From: Geodermatophilus saharensis
Lineage (GTDB): Bacteria; Actinomycetota; Actinomycetes; Mycobacteriales; Geodermatophilaceae
Length of the DNA stretch: 64,000 nucleotides
Reading direction: 5' to 3'
Assembly (NCBI RefSeq): GCF_900188205.1
Contig: NZ_FZOH01000009.1
Span: 1 to 64,000, forward strand
The position numbers were made by a program, and so were the translations under genes. The notes beneath the pieces were generated by a model. That model was given only the letters and a program-made list of their open reading frames with translations. It searched no databases and was not told the origin of the DNA. How positions within the stretch are numbered: position 1 is the first letter of the stretch; each line of letters opens with the position of its first letter. This document shows, piece after piece, positions 35,380 to 43,373 of this stretch.

Positions 35380-36543
35380 GTGCACGACACGGAGGCGCTG
35401 CTGGTCGAGCTGGGCCTGCTCTTCCTCGGCCTGGCCGCCCTCGGCCTGCTCGCCCGCCGCCTGGACCTCTCCCCCATCCCCTTCGTCCTCGTGGCCGCCC
35501 TGGCGGTGGGCGAGGGCGGGCTGGCGCCCCTGGGCACCGCCACCCCGTTCCTCGAGGCGGCGGCCGAGATCGGCGTCGTGCTGCTGCTGCTCGCCCTCGG
35601 CCTGGAGTTCTCCCCGGACGAGCTGTTCACCTCGCTGCGCCACCACGGCCGCTCCGGGCTCGTGGACCTGCTGCTCAACGCACCGCCGGGCCTGGTGGCC
35701 GGCCTGCTGCTGGGCCTGCCGTGGCAGGGCGCGCTCGCGCTGGCGGGCATCACCTACATCTCCTCGTCCGGCATCGTGGCGCGGCTGCTGGCCGACCTCG
35801 GCCGGCTGGCCAACCGGGAGACGCCGGCGGTGCTGTCGGTGCTGGTCCTCGAGGACCTGGCGATGGCGCTGGTGCTGCCGCTGCTCGCGGTGGCGCTGGC
35901 CGGCGGTGGTCCGGTGGCGGCCGGCGGCGGGCTGGCGCTGGCCGCCGGCACGGTCGTGCTGGTCCTGGCCGCCGCCCGGCGGCACGGTCACCACCTCGGG
36001 CGGCTGCTCACCTCGCCCGACGACGAGCAGGTCCTGCTGCGCCTGGTCGGGCTGACGCTGCTGGTGGCCGGCGCGGCGCAGGCGCTGGGCGTGTCGGCCG
36101 CGGTCGGGGCGTTCCTCGTCGGGCTTGCGCTGCCCACGCCGTTCGCCGAGCGGGTGCGGCGGATCCTCACCCCGCTGCGCGACCTGTTCGCGGCCACGTT
36201 CTTCGTCGCCTTCGGGCTGGCCACCGATCCCGCCGACATCGTGCCCGTGCTGCCGGCGGCGCTGCTGCTGGCCGCCGTGACCGCGGCGACCAAGGTCGCG
36301 ACCGGCTGGTACGCCGCCGGCCGGGACGGCGTGGGCACGCCGGGACGCTGGCGGGCCGGGACCGCGCTGGTCGCCCGCGGGGAGTTCTCCGTCGTCATCG
36401 CCGGTCTCGCCGTGGCCGCCGGGCTGCCCGAGCTCGGCCCGCTGGCCACCGCGTACGTGCTCGTGCTCGCCGTGGCCGGTCCCCTGCTCGCCCGGCTGCC
36501 GGTGCCGCGCCTCGCGCGCCCGGAGCGCCCGGCGACCGCCTGA
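35380..36543 (+). CDS. KhtU-like cation/proton antiporter (CPA2 family)
   Basis: 387 residues, GTG 35380. About 12 membrane helices. Landmarks of the Kef/CPA2 family: EIGVVLLLLALGLEFSPDEL, GITYISSSGIVARLLADLG, VLEDLAMALVLPLLAV, GAFLVGLALPTPFAERV, LRDLFAATFFVAFGL, and a C-terminal ARGEFSVVIAGLA. It lacks a cytosolic RCK domain, which is supplied by the preceding KhtT-like gene. It probably exports K+ (or another monovalent cation) for H+. A strong hairpin (36564-36592) follows. Confidence 0.9.
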   Translation: MHDTEALLVELGLLFLGLAALGLLARRLDLSPIPFVLVAALAVGEGGLAPLGTATPFLEAAAEIGVVLLLLALGLEFSPDELFTSLRHHGRSGLVDLLLNAPPGLVAGLLLGLPWQGALALAGITYISSSGIVARLLADLGRLANRETPAVLSVLVLEDLAMALVLPLLAVALAGGGPVAAGGGLALAAGTVVLVLAAARRHGHHLGRLLTSPDDEQVLLRLVGLTLLVAGAAQALGVSAAVGAFLVGLALPTPFAERVRRILTPLRDLFAATFFVAFGLATDPADIVPVLPAALLLAAVTAATKVATGWYAAGRDGVGTPGRWRAGTALVARGEFSVVIAGLAVAAGLPELGPLATAYVLVLAVAGPLLARLPVPRLARPERPATA

Positions 36544-36563
36544 GGGGCCCCCGACGCGACGGA

Positions 36564-36592
36564 GCCCGGCCGGGGAGTCCTCCCGGCCGGGC
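36564..36592 (+). terminator. Terminator-like hairpin after the antiporter gene
   Basis: GCCCGGCCGGG (36564-36574) pairs perfectly with CCCGGCCGGGC (36582-36592) around GAGTCCT. No T-run. Confidence 0.6.
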
Positions 36593-36606
36593 CCTGTCAC
36601 GTCGAG

Positions 36607-36677
36607 GTGCTGGAACGGCCTCGCTGCAGGGGCCCGCCGCGAGCGTGCGAGTGGCGGGCGGCAGCGGGGTCCTCCTA
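36607..36677 (+). repeat. Structured intergenic repeat, copy C
   Basis: Starts GTGCTGGAACGGCC and ends GGGTCCTCCTA, running into the TAG stop (36675-36677) of the minus-strand SDR gene. Inner stem CCCGCC/GGCGGG with loop containing GAGCGTGCGA. Outer pairing CGCTGC/GCAGCG, where copy B instead has CCCTCC/GGGAGG. Confidence 0.75.
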
Positions 36678-37436
36678 GGCCCTGGGACCGCCCGCGGCGT
36701 ACACGACCTGGCCGGAGACGAAGCCGGCGCCCTCGCTGACGAAGAACGACACCAGGTGCGCGATGTCCTCGGGCTGGCCCACCCGCGCGACCGGGATCTG
36801 CGAGGCCGCGCCCTTGACGAAGTCCTCGAAGGGGATGCCCATGCGCTCGGCGGTCGCCTTGGTCATCTCGGTCTGGATGAAGCCCGGGGCGATGGCGTTG
36901 GCGGTGACGCCGAACTTGCCCAGCTCGATCGCCAGGGTCTTGGTGAAGCCCTGCAGGCCGGCCTTCGCCGCCGAGTAGTTGGCCTGGCCGCGGTTGCCCA
37001 GCGCCGAGGTCGAGGACAGGTTGACCACGCGCCCCCACTTGGCCTCGACCATGTGCTTCTGGCAGGCGCGGGTCATGAGGAACGAGCCCCGCAGGTGCAC
37101 GTTCATCACGACGTCCCAGTCGACCTCGGTCATCTTGAACAGCATGTTGTCGCGGGTGACCCCGGCGTTGTTGACCAGCACGACCGGCGCGCCGAGCTCG
37201 GCGGCGATCCGGTCGACGGCGGCCTGCACCTGCTCGGCGTCGCTGACGTCGGCCCCGACGCCCAGCGCGCGCCCGCCGGCGCCCTCGATCTCCTGCACGG
37301 TGTCCTTGGTGGCGGCCTCGTCGAGGTCGACCACGGCCACGGCGAAGCCGTCGGCGGCCAGCCGCTTGGCGGTGGCCGCGCCGATGCCGCGCGCGGCGCC
37401 GGTCACGATGGCCACGCGGGGGGTTGCCTCGCTCAT
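36675..37436 (-). CDS. fabG: 3-oxoacyl-ACP/acetoacetyl-CoA reductase-type SDR
   Basis: 253 residues from ATG 37436, with GAGAGGAAC upstream. TGAARGIG cofactor motif (about 12-19), NNAGVTRDN, NLSSTSALGNRGQANYSAAK (Ser-Tyr-Lys triad), GFIQTEMT and an ending VSGQVVYAAGGPRA. This is the classical FabG/PhaB group. Being separated from other fatty-acid genes, it could serve fatty-acid synthesis, degradation or polyhydroxybutyrate synthesis. Confidence 0.88.
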   Translation of the reverse strand: MSEATPRVAIVTGAARGIGAATAKRLAADGFAVAVVDLDEAATKDTVQEIEGAGGRALGVGADVSDAEQVQAAVDRIAAELGAPVVLVNNAGVTRDNMLFKMTEVDWDVVMNVHLRGSFLMTRACQKHMVEAKWGRVVNLSSTSALGNRGQANYSAAKAGLQGFTKTLAIELGKFGVTANAIAPGFIQTEMTKATAERMGIPFEDFVKGAASQIPVARVGQPEDIAHLVSFFVSEGAGFVSGQVVYAAGGPRA

Positions 37437-37585
37437 CGCTGTTCCTCTCGCTGGTGGGCGCGGCGTCGGTGCCGGCCGTCCGTGTGGGGGCCACCCGACG
37501 GGGAGTACCGGCGAGTAGCCCACGCTGCGCCGGACACGTTACGTCGGGCCCGTGGCGATCCTCCGGAGGCCCCGCCGGGCCGTGA

Positions 37586-38005
37586 TCAGGGCCAGATCGA
37601 GGCCACGACGATCGCGGCGACCGACAGCTGCGCGGCGGCGCTGACCAGGCTGGCGGGGTGGAAGCCGACCTCGGTGACGAGGTGGCCCATCTTCCCGGGC
37701 GTGAGCAGGTCGAGCGCCACGAACGCCACCGCCTGCAGCAGCACGCCCAGCACGCCGAAGACGACGGTGTAGAGCAGCGCCTGCCCGAACCCGGCGGTGG
37801 CGTTGGTCCAGATGGTGGTGAAGATGATCGCGCCCTGGGCGAGGAAGCCGGCCGAGAGCACGATCGCCGCGCTCACCGACCGCTCGTGGTAGATGCGGCG
37901 GCCCAGGTGACCGGGGGTCAGCAGGTCGAGGGCGAGGTAGCCCAGGGCCAGCAGCACGAGGCCGACGGCGGTGTAGGCGACGGCGTAACCGATGCTGGCC
38001 AGCAC
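37586..38005 (-). CDS. DUF350 membrane protein
   Basis: 139 residues, GTG 38005 with GGAGG upstream. Four membrane helices in two similar halves: YTAVGLVLLALGYLALDLLTPG, then FGVLGVLLQAVAFVALDLLTPG. The repeated ALDLLTPG shows the internal duplication of DUF350. These proteins are small, often stress-associated membrane proteins of unknown function. Confidence 0.9.
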   Translation of the reverse strand: MLASIGYAVAYTAVGLVLLALGYLALDLLTPGHLGRRIYHERSVSAAIVLSAGFLAQGAIIFTTIWTNATAGFGQALLYTVVFGVLGVLLQAVAFVALDLLTPGKMGHLVTEVGFHPASLVSAAAQLSVAAIVVASIWP

Positions 38006-38083
38006 GGGTGGGACCTCCGGGGAGCGACGACGGGGCGGACGGCCTGCAAGGTCTACCGCACCGCTCCCCGCGCCGGCACGCCG

Positions 38084-38186
38084 CGTGCCCCAGCCGGCGT
38101 GCCCCAGCCGGCGTTGCTCAGCCGGCAGGCGCTCAGCCGGCGTTGCTCAGCCGGCAGGCGCTCAGCCGGCGTCGCTCAGCCGGCAG
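38084..38186. repeat. Tandem repeat, 14-15 nt units with CAGCCGGC core
   Basis: Seven CAGCCGGC units begin at 38091, 38105, 38119, 38134, 38148, 38163 and 38177. Alternating 14- and 15-nt spacers give a 29-nt higher-order unit (GTTGCTCAGCCGGCAGGCGC, then TCAGCCGGC). The last unit overlaps the stop codon of the minus-strand kinase gene (38176-38178), so it seems the gene end was multiplied downstream. Confidence 0.85.
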
Positions 38187-38601
38187 GGGGCGTCCCGCCG
38201 GGCCGGACGACGTCGACCCGGTCGAAGCCCTCCGCCGTCGACGGCGGGAGTAGCCGGGCCCGGGTGGCGTGCACCCCGACGAGGGGGACCCGCGCCCGCC
38301 CCTCGCGGGCGTCGTTGCGGGCCAGGCAGGTGGCCGGCGGGGTGTCCACCCACACGGCGCGCACCGGGACGCCGGCGGTGCGGGCCGCGGCCACGAGCGC
38401 CGCGCGCTCGGCCGGTGAGGGGTTGGTGTTGTCGACGACCACGCTGCGCCCGGCGGCGAGGAGCTCGGCCACCACCCGCTGCTGCCGGGCCTCGCGGCGG
38501 CGCGCCCGCGGCCAGTGGTCCTTGCTGACCACCGCGTGCGTCGCGGCCAGGTGCTCGCGGACGTGGGTGGACTTGCCCGCGCCCTGCAGGCCCACCATCA
38601 C
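38176..38601 (-). CDS. Small P-loop ATPase/kinase (polynucleotide kinase-like)
   Basis: 141 residues from GTG 38601 (MMVGLQGAGKSTHVREHL), with AGGAG 6 nt upstream. Walker A GLQGAGKST is at 4-12. VVSKDHWPRARRREARQQRV, VVVDNTNPSPAERAALV (DNTNP is typical of PNK-like kinases) and ATCLARNDAREG follow. It probably phosphorylates a nucleic acid end or small molecule. The 3' end runs into the tandem repeat. Confidence 0.85.
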   Translation of the reverse strand: MMVGLQGAGKSTHVREHLAATHAVVSKDHWPRARRREARQQRVVAELLAAGRSVVVDNTNPSPAERAALVAAARTAGVPVRAVWVDTPPATCLARNDAREGRARVPLVGVHATRARLLPPSTAEGFDRVDVVRPGGTPPAG

Positions 38602-38621
38602 GACCAGCTCCTGACCGGCGT

Positions 38622-38885
38622 TCAGGCGCTCCGCCGCAGCGGCGTCACCGGCTCGTCGTCGTCGAGGCCGGGACGGGCCGCGGGGTGCTCGACGAGGGCG
38701 AGCACCCGCCCGGACATGAACCGCGCGGTGCGCACCGGGGTGCCGCCGCGGGTGGTCTCGGTGACCTCCACCAGGCCGCGCCCGTGGGTCACGTCGACCC
38801 GGCGCCCGGCCCGGGTGGCCTCGATCTCGTAGGTTCGGGTAGCGCCACCGGCGTCGATGACGACCTCGACACGATCACCCTTCAC
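38622..38885 (-). CDS. Hypothetical small protein
   Basis: 87 residues, GTG 38885 with GAGGAGG upstream. Beta-rich N-terminal half (VEVVIDAGGATRTYEIEATR, RRVDVTHGRGLVEVTE) and an acidic/basic tail. It is 20 bp before the kinase gene on the same strand. No family recognised. Confidence 0.7.
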   Translation of the reverse strand: MKGDRVEVVIDAGGATRTYEIEATRAGRRVDVTHGRGLVEVTETTRGGTPVRTARFMSGRVLALVEHPAARPGLDDDEPVTPLRRSA

Positions 38886-38972
38886 GGGGTCCTCCTCAGG
38901 GGTCTCGCCGGGTACTGCACCCGACGTGTGGACAACGTCCCGCGGACCCCTGACATTCCTCGAACGCGCAGG

Positions 38973-40313
38973 TCAGTCCGGGTGTCCGCGACGTCCGGGC
39001 CAGTGCGGGTGCAGCGTCCGGACCGACGCCAGCGCGGCCCGCCGGGTCTGCGCGCGCTGCCGAGCACGGCTCGTGCGCGCCGCCCGCGGCTCCTCGCGCA
39101 GCAGGGCGTCGAGCCAGTGCCCGCGCGGGTCGACGTCGACCAGCAGCGCCTTGACCAGCAGGGTGAGCGGGATGGCCAGCAACGCCCCGAGCGCGCCCAG
39201 CACCCAGCCCCAGAACAGCAGGGCGAGGAAGGTGACGGTCATCGACAGGCCGACCGAGTCGCCGACGAAACGGGGCTGGATCAGCGTCTGGACGACGAAG
39301 TTCAGCAGCGAGTAGACGCCGAGGACCACCCAGAACTCGGTCCAGCCGCCGTCGAGCAGCCCGAGCAGCGCCGGCGGGATGACGCCGAGCACGAACCCGA
39401 TGTTGGGCACGTAGTTGGTGATGAACGACAGCAGGCCCCACAGCACCGGCAGCGGCACGTCGAGGACCGCCAGCGCGATCCCGTCGCCGACCGCGACGAT
39501 CGCCCCGAAGACCGTGCTGACCAGCAGGTAGGAGCGGGTGCCGCGGGCGAACAGGCCCAGCGCGATGGGCAGGTGCGGCCGCTCCTCGGCGACCAGCGCG
39601 AGCCGCCGGCCGAACCCGCCGGACTCGATGGCGAGGAAGACCATCGCCGACAGCAGCAGCACCAGCGTGCTGGCGGTGTCGGTGACGCGGGCGAGCAGGC
39701 CGGTGGCCAGGCCCACGAGCTGCCCGTAGTCGATCCGGTCGACCAGGCCCTCGATCTGCGTGGAGGACAGGCCGGCCTCGTCGAGGCGCCGCACCGCGTC
39801 GTCGAGGAGCTCGGCGAACTGAGGGGCGTAGTCGGGCAGCAGGACGGCGAACTGGGCGATCGCCACCACCAGCAGCGACCCGAACCCCAGCAGGACGCTC
39901 CACACCAGCAGCAGCAGGACCGACGCCGCGGCCCAGCGCGGCACCCGGTGGCGCAGCAGCCAGCGCTGCACCGGCATGAGCGCGACGACGACGACCAGCG
40001 CCAGGAGCACCGGCGCGACCAGCCAGGCGATCTCGCGGACCCCGGCGACGGCGATGGTGGCGGCCGCGGCGCCGACGAGCAGCACCAGCCAGCGGGGCAG
40101 CCCACCCGGCTCGGCCGGGACCGCGGCGGACGCGGCGGGGAGGAACTGCCCCTCGCCGGCCGGGTGGCGCTGGTCGGCGGTCGCGTCGGCGGTGGGGTCG
40201 GCGGCGTCCAGCACGGCCGCGACGACGTCCTCCTCGTCGACCGGCGGCAGCCGCGTGCTCCCGGTCGGCGACCGCTCCGCGCCCGGGCCGGGCACGTGCT
40301 GCTGCGTGGCCAT
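38973..40313 (-). CDS. AI-2E family transporter
   Basis: 446 residues, ATG 40313 with GGGGAGGGGG upstream. A polar N-terminal 70 residues are followed by about seven to eight membrane helices. AI-2E/UPF0118 landmarks are FITNYVPNIGFVLGVIPPALLGLL and LIQPRFVGDSVGLSMTVTFLALLFWGWVLGALGALLAIPL. The name reflects an early guess at autoinducer-2 export; members also act as Na+/H+ exchangers or have unknown substrates. A basic tail (RRAARTSRARQRAQTRR-like) is cytoplasmic. A second member is at 43374. Confidence 0.9.
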   Translation of the reverse strand: MATQQHVPGPGAERSPTGSTRLPPVDEEDVVAAVLDAADPTADATADQRHPAGEGQFLPAASAAVPAEPGGLPRWLVLLVGAAAATIAVAGVREIAWLVAPVLLALVVVVALMPVQRWLLRHRVPRWAAASVLLLLVWSVLLGFGSLLVVAIAQFAVLLPDYAPQFAELLDDAVRRLDEAGLSSTQIEGLVDRIDYGQLVGLATGLLARVTDTASTLVLLLSAMVFLAIESGGFGRRLALVAEERPHLPIALGLFARGTRSYLLVSTVFGAIVAVGDGIALAVLDVPLPVLWGLLSFITNYVPNIGFVLGVIPPALLGLLDGGWTEFWVVLGVYSLLNFVVQTLIQPRFVGDSVGLSMTVTFLALLFWGWVLGALGALLAIPLTLLVKALLVDVDPRGHWLDALLREEPRAARTSRARQRAQTRRAALASVRTLHPHWPGRRGHPD

Positions 40314-40417
40314 GCGGTCCCCCTCCCCGTCCGGCGCCCCTCGCGGGTGCCCAGGGTGTCACGGCACACACCGGGCGCCGGGGCGGGTGCCGCCGGGTGT
40401 CGCGGCCGCCGCGCCGC

Positions 40418-41185
40418 TCAGCCGGACGCGGCGGCACCCACCCGGTCGGTCAGCGCGAGGACCCGGCGCCAGGCGTCCTGACAGGCCTCGGCCCACTCGG
40501 TCGCGGCCCGGTCGAAGAACGAGTGCGGCGCACCGTCGTAGACCGCGGTCTCGACGTCGGCACCGGCGGCCCGCATCCGCCCGGCGAGGGCGAGCTGGTC
40601 CTCGACGGGCGTGGCGGCGTCGGCACCGGCGATGACCATCAGCGTCGGGCGGGAGGCGCGCGACGCGGCCTCGCCGACCATCGCCGGCCGGCCGTAGAAG
40701 CCCACGCAGGCGGCGACGTCGAGGTCGCCGCCGGACTGCCGCCAGGAGTGGCTGCCGCCGAAGCAGAACCCGACGGTGACCACCGGCAGGCCGGGGCGGG
40801 TGCGGCGGCGCAGCTCGGCGACGGCCGCGGTGAGGTCGGCGTCGACCCCCGCCGGCGTCGTCCGCGGGACGTGGGCCTGCCAGTCGAACCCGGCGTCGCG
40901 GGTGCCGCCCTCGGCGACCCCGGCGGTCCGCCCGAACCAGTCCATCGCGACGGCGGGCACCCCTGCCTCGGCGAACCGCTCGGCCAGCGCGACGTAGTAG
41001 GAGTGCAGGCCGCGGATGTCCGGGAGGACGACGACGCCGGCGCCGGCCGCGGCGACGTCGGCGGGCAGGGCCCAGGCGGCGGAGAACCGGGTGCCGTCCG
41101 CGGCGGTGAGCGTGGTCAGCCCGGTGTCGCCGACCGCCGCGCTGCGCGGCGGTGCGGGGGGCCGGCCGGCGGGGTCGTGGCACAC
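40418..41185 (-). CDS. Dienelactone hydrolase family protein
   Basis: 255 residues, GTG 41185. Alpha/beta hydrolase with the Cys-type nucleophile elbow GFCFGG (about 143-148) and catalytic His in DGAPHSFF, with an Asp in AGADAATP. DIRGL and VAMDWFGRTAG are family blocks. It could hydrolyse dienelactones or other small esters. No aromatic-degradation genes are adjacent, so the role is open. Confidence 0.9.
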   Translation of the reverse strand: MCHDPAGRPPAPPRSAAVGDTGLTTLTAADGTRFSAAWALPADVAAAGAGVVVLPDIRGLHSYYVALAERFAEAGVPAVAMDWFGRTAGVAEGGTRDAGFDWQAHVPRTTPAGVDADLTAAVAELRRRTRPGLPVVTVGFCFGGSHSWRQSGGDLDVAACVGFYGRPAMVGEAASRASRPTLMVIAGADAATPVEDQLALAGRMRAAGADVETAVYDGAPHSFFDRAATEWAEACQDAWRRVLALTDRVGAAASG

Positions 41186-41225
41186 GCCGTCGTTGCTACC
41201 AGGGACGGCCGTCGGCCGCGCGGGC

Positions 41226-41759
41226 TCAGTCGACGTCGCTGGGCACGGCGGCCTCGGGCCGGCCCCCGAACACCTCGGCGGCCACCTCGCGGCGGGCGTC
41301 GGTGAGCCACTCGTACTGGCGGTGGGCCTGGTCGATGAGGCGGTCGAGCTCGCCGCGGTCGAGGCGGTCGTCGACCTCGCTGACGATCCGCAGCGTCTCG
41401 AAACCGCTGCGCTTGCCGCGCACCGCCGAGGCGAGGAACTCGAACTCGACGAGGTCCGACAGCGGCGAGCGGGACAGCAGCCGCCCGTTGAGCTTGGCGC
41501 GGGTCACCTTCTCCGCCACCCACACGCCGATCTGCTTGTACTGCCGCACCGGGACGCCGAGGGCCGCGGCGACCCGCAGCAGGGCGGCGCGCTCCTCGAG
41601 CAGCTGGCCCCGCAGCTCCTCCAGTGGCTGCTGCCAGCGGCTGCCGCGGTGCACGCGGGTCATGCGGCCGACCAGCTCGATGCCGCCGGTGGCCGCGGCC
41701 AGGTGGTCGTTGAGGTAGACGCCGAGGAGCTCGGCGTTGCGCTGGGGCTGCTCGGGCAC
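41226..41759 (-). CDS. Hypothetical helical protein
   Basis: 177 residues from GTG 41759 with AGGAGG upstream; an in-frame extension to 41795 lacks support. Four or more long amphipathic helices (NAELLGVYLNDHLAAATGG, LEELRGQLLEERAALLRVAA, RKLNG-like region, ELDRLIDQAHRQYEWL) suggest a four-helix bundle of ferritin-like type. The acidic/His pattern is incomplete for a di-iron site. Similar proteins are widespread in Actinobacteria, with no known function. Confidence 0.78.
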   Translation of the reverse strand: MPEQPQRNAELLGVYLNDHLAAATGGIELVGRMTRVHRGSRWQQPLEELRGQLLEERAALLRVAAALGVPVRQYKQIGVWVAEKVTRAKLNGRLLSRSPLSDLVEFEFLASAVRGKRSGFETLRIVSEVDDRLDRGELDRLIDQAHRQYEWLTDARREVAAEVFGGRPEAAVPSDVD

Positions 41760-41846
41760 GGCGGACCTCCTGGAGGGGCTTTCCGGACGGTCCATCCTCG
41801 CCGACCCCGGATCCGGCGCGCGCGGCGGCGTCCCCCGGGCGGGCGC

Positions 41847-42383
41847 TCACCCGGCGGTGCGGGCGAGCAGCCGGGCCGCGGCGGGCCGCAGCTCGTGCTC
41901 GAGGTCGAAACCGCCGGCGGCCAGCCGCTGGGCCACCGCCTGGCGGGACACCCCGAGCGCCGCGGCGGCCGCCGAGCGGGTGGCGCCGGCGGCGACCAGG
42001 TCGGCGGCGGCCCAGGCCGCGGGGCTGCGCCGGGTGAGCAGGACGGCGAGCGCGGTGAGCACCGCCTGCGCGTCGGCCGCGGCCTCGGCGTCGCCGCCGC
42101 GCACGGCCAGCCGGGCCGGCCGGCGGGAGGCGGCCTCGAGCGCGCGCCGGGCCGCAAGCGCGACCGGCCCGCCGCCGTCGGCGGCGTCCTGGCCCGGGGT
42201 GGCGGCCACCCCGATCCGCCAGCCGCCCGCCCGCACCAGACCCACGACGGCGTCGACGGCGGCGGGGGCGTCCGCGACCACGGCGGCCCAGCCCTCCCCC
42301 AGCGGGCGCGCATCCGGCCCGAGGACCGAGGGCGGCCCCGCGGCGGCCGCGGTCAGCGGAGCGCAGGCGACGGCCAGGGACAC
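41847..42383 (-). CDS. Hypothetical protein with C-terminal helix-turn-helix
   Basis: 178 residues from GTG 42383. The N-terminal about 60 residues (SLAVACAPLTAAAAGPPSVLG and WAAVVADAPAAVDAVVGLVRAGGWRIGVA) form an alpha/beta region. The C-terminus (about 125-165, AADLVAAGATRSAAAAALGV, then SRQAVAQRLAAG) is a helix-turn-helix. The layout recalls SatD-like proteins, which I can only suggest. It is 62 bp after the F420-dependent enzyme gene. Confidence 0.7.
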   Translation of the reverse strand: MSLAVACAPLTAAAAGPPSVLGPDARPLGEGWAAVVADAPAAVDAVVGLVRAGGWRIGVAATPGQDAADGGGPVALAARRALEAASRRPARLAVRGGDAEAAADAQAVLTALAVLLTRRSPAAWAAADLVAAGATRSAAAAALGVSRQAVAQRLAAGGFDLEHELRPAAARLLARTAG

Positions 42384-42412
42384 ACGACGGAGCGTCGCCG
42401 TCCCCGCCGACC

Positions 42413-42436
42413 GGGGCAAGCTCCTGGGCTTGCTCC
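42413..42436 (-). terminator. Hairpin after the PPOX gene
   Basis: GGGGCAAGC (42413-42421) pairs with GCTTGCTCC (42428-42436), one G-U pair, with a 6-nt loop. It lies just after the stop of the minus-strand PPOX gene. Confidence 0.45.
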
Positions 42437-42445
42437 GCGCGCCGG

Positions 42446-42910
42446 TCAGTCCTGCACGAGCTCCGGGGGGAAGCCGCCGGTGGCCACCGGCCCCCAGGAG
42501 TCGACGGTGATCCGCAGCAGGGACTTGCCCTGCCGGAGCATCGCCGCGCGGTACTCCGCCCAGTCGGGGTGCTCGCCGCTGATGGAGCGGAAGTACTCGA
42601 CCAGGGGCTCCAGGGCCTCGGGCAGGTCCAGCACCTCCGCGCGCCCGTCGACCTGCACCCAGGGGCCTTCGAAGTCGTCGGAGAGCGCGCACAGCGAGAC
42701 CGCGGGGTCGCGGCGGGCGTTGCGCACCTTCGCCCGCTGTGGGTAGGTGGAGACGACCACCCGACCCTCGGCGTCGACGCCGTAGGTCACCGGGGAGAGC
42801 TGCGCCCCGCCCTCGCGGCGGCGGGTCAGCAGCACCGCGCGGTGGCGCGGGCGGAGGAAGTCGAGCAGCGCGGCGCGGTCGACACGGTCGGCGGTGGCGG
42901 TCCTGGGCAC
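42446..42910 (-). CDS. PPOX-class F420-dependent oxidoreductase
   Basis: 154 residues, GTG 42910. Split-barrel fold: HRAVLLTRRREGGAQLSPVT, VSTYPQRAKVRNARRDPAVSL, WVQVDGRAEVLDLPEALEPL, and a C-terminal ITVDSWGPVATGGFPPE. These match F420-dependent (rather than FMN) PPOX-class enzymes of Actinobacteria, probably a reductase of small unsaturated compounds. No strong ribosome site is visible. Confidence 0.87.
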   Translation of the reverse strand: MPRTATADRVDRAALLDFLRPRHRAVLLTRRREGGAQLSPVTYGVDAEGRVVVSTYPQRAKVRNARRDPAVSLCALSDDFEGPWVQVDGRAEVLDLPEALEPLVEYFRSISGEHPDWAEYRAAMLRQGKSLLRITVDSWGPVATGGFPPELVQD

Positions 42911-42970
42911 GGCCCCGACGCTAGCGGCGCCGCCGCCCGCCGGCGCCGGGGCCGTGCCCTCGGGACGGGG

Positions 42971-43240
42971 TCAGCCCCCGGCCTTCTTGACCCCGAACAT
43001 GAGCACCCGGCGGTCGACGTCGTAGTGCACGGTGTCGTTGTCGACGAGCAGGTCCTGCAGGTTGTCGGCGTCGTCGGGGTCGAGGGTGAGGACCTCCTCC
43101 CACGCACCCTGGTCGAGGACGAGCTGCAGCGTGTACGTCCCCGGCTTGCCGGGCTCCCCGGCGACCCAGCTGAACTGGTAGTGCGACAGCTGCCGGACCT
43201 TGATGCTGTTGTCGGTGACCGGCTGCGGGACCTCGGGCAT
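42971..43240 (-). CDS. Hypothetical small protein
   Basis: 89 residues, ATG 43240 with AGGGGAGACC upstream. Compact, beta-rich with many Asp (LTLDPDDADNLQDLLVDNDT). It is soluble with no motif. Closely spaced on the same strand as the PPOX gene. Function unknown; the good ribosome site and codon pattern support expression. Confidence 0.75.
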   Translation of the reverse strand: MPEVPQPVTDNSIKVRQLSHYQFSWVAGEPGKPGTYTLQLVLDQGAWEEVLTLDPDDADNLQDLLVDNDTVHYDVDRRVLMFGVKKAGG

Positions 43241-43373
43241 GGTCTCCCCTTCGGACGGACGTCCCCGGGGCGGTTCCCCGGGTCGACTCCCTACCCGGGC
43301 ACGCCGCTCCCGACCCGGGACGGCCGACCGGGTTCCGGCGGTGGGGACCGCGGAACTGTGGTGCGATCACCGC

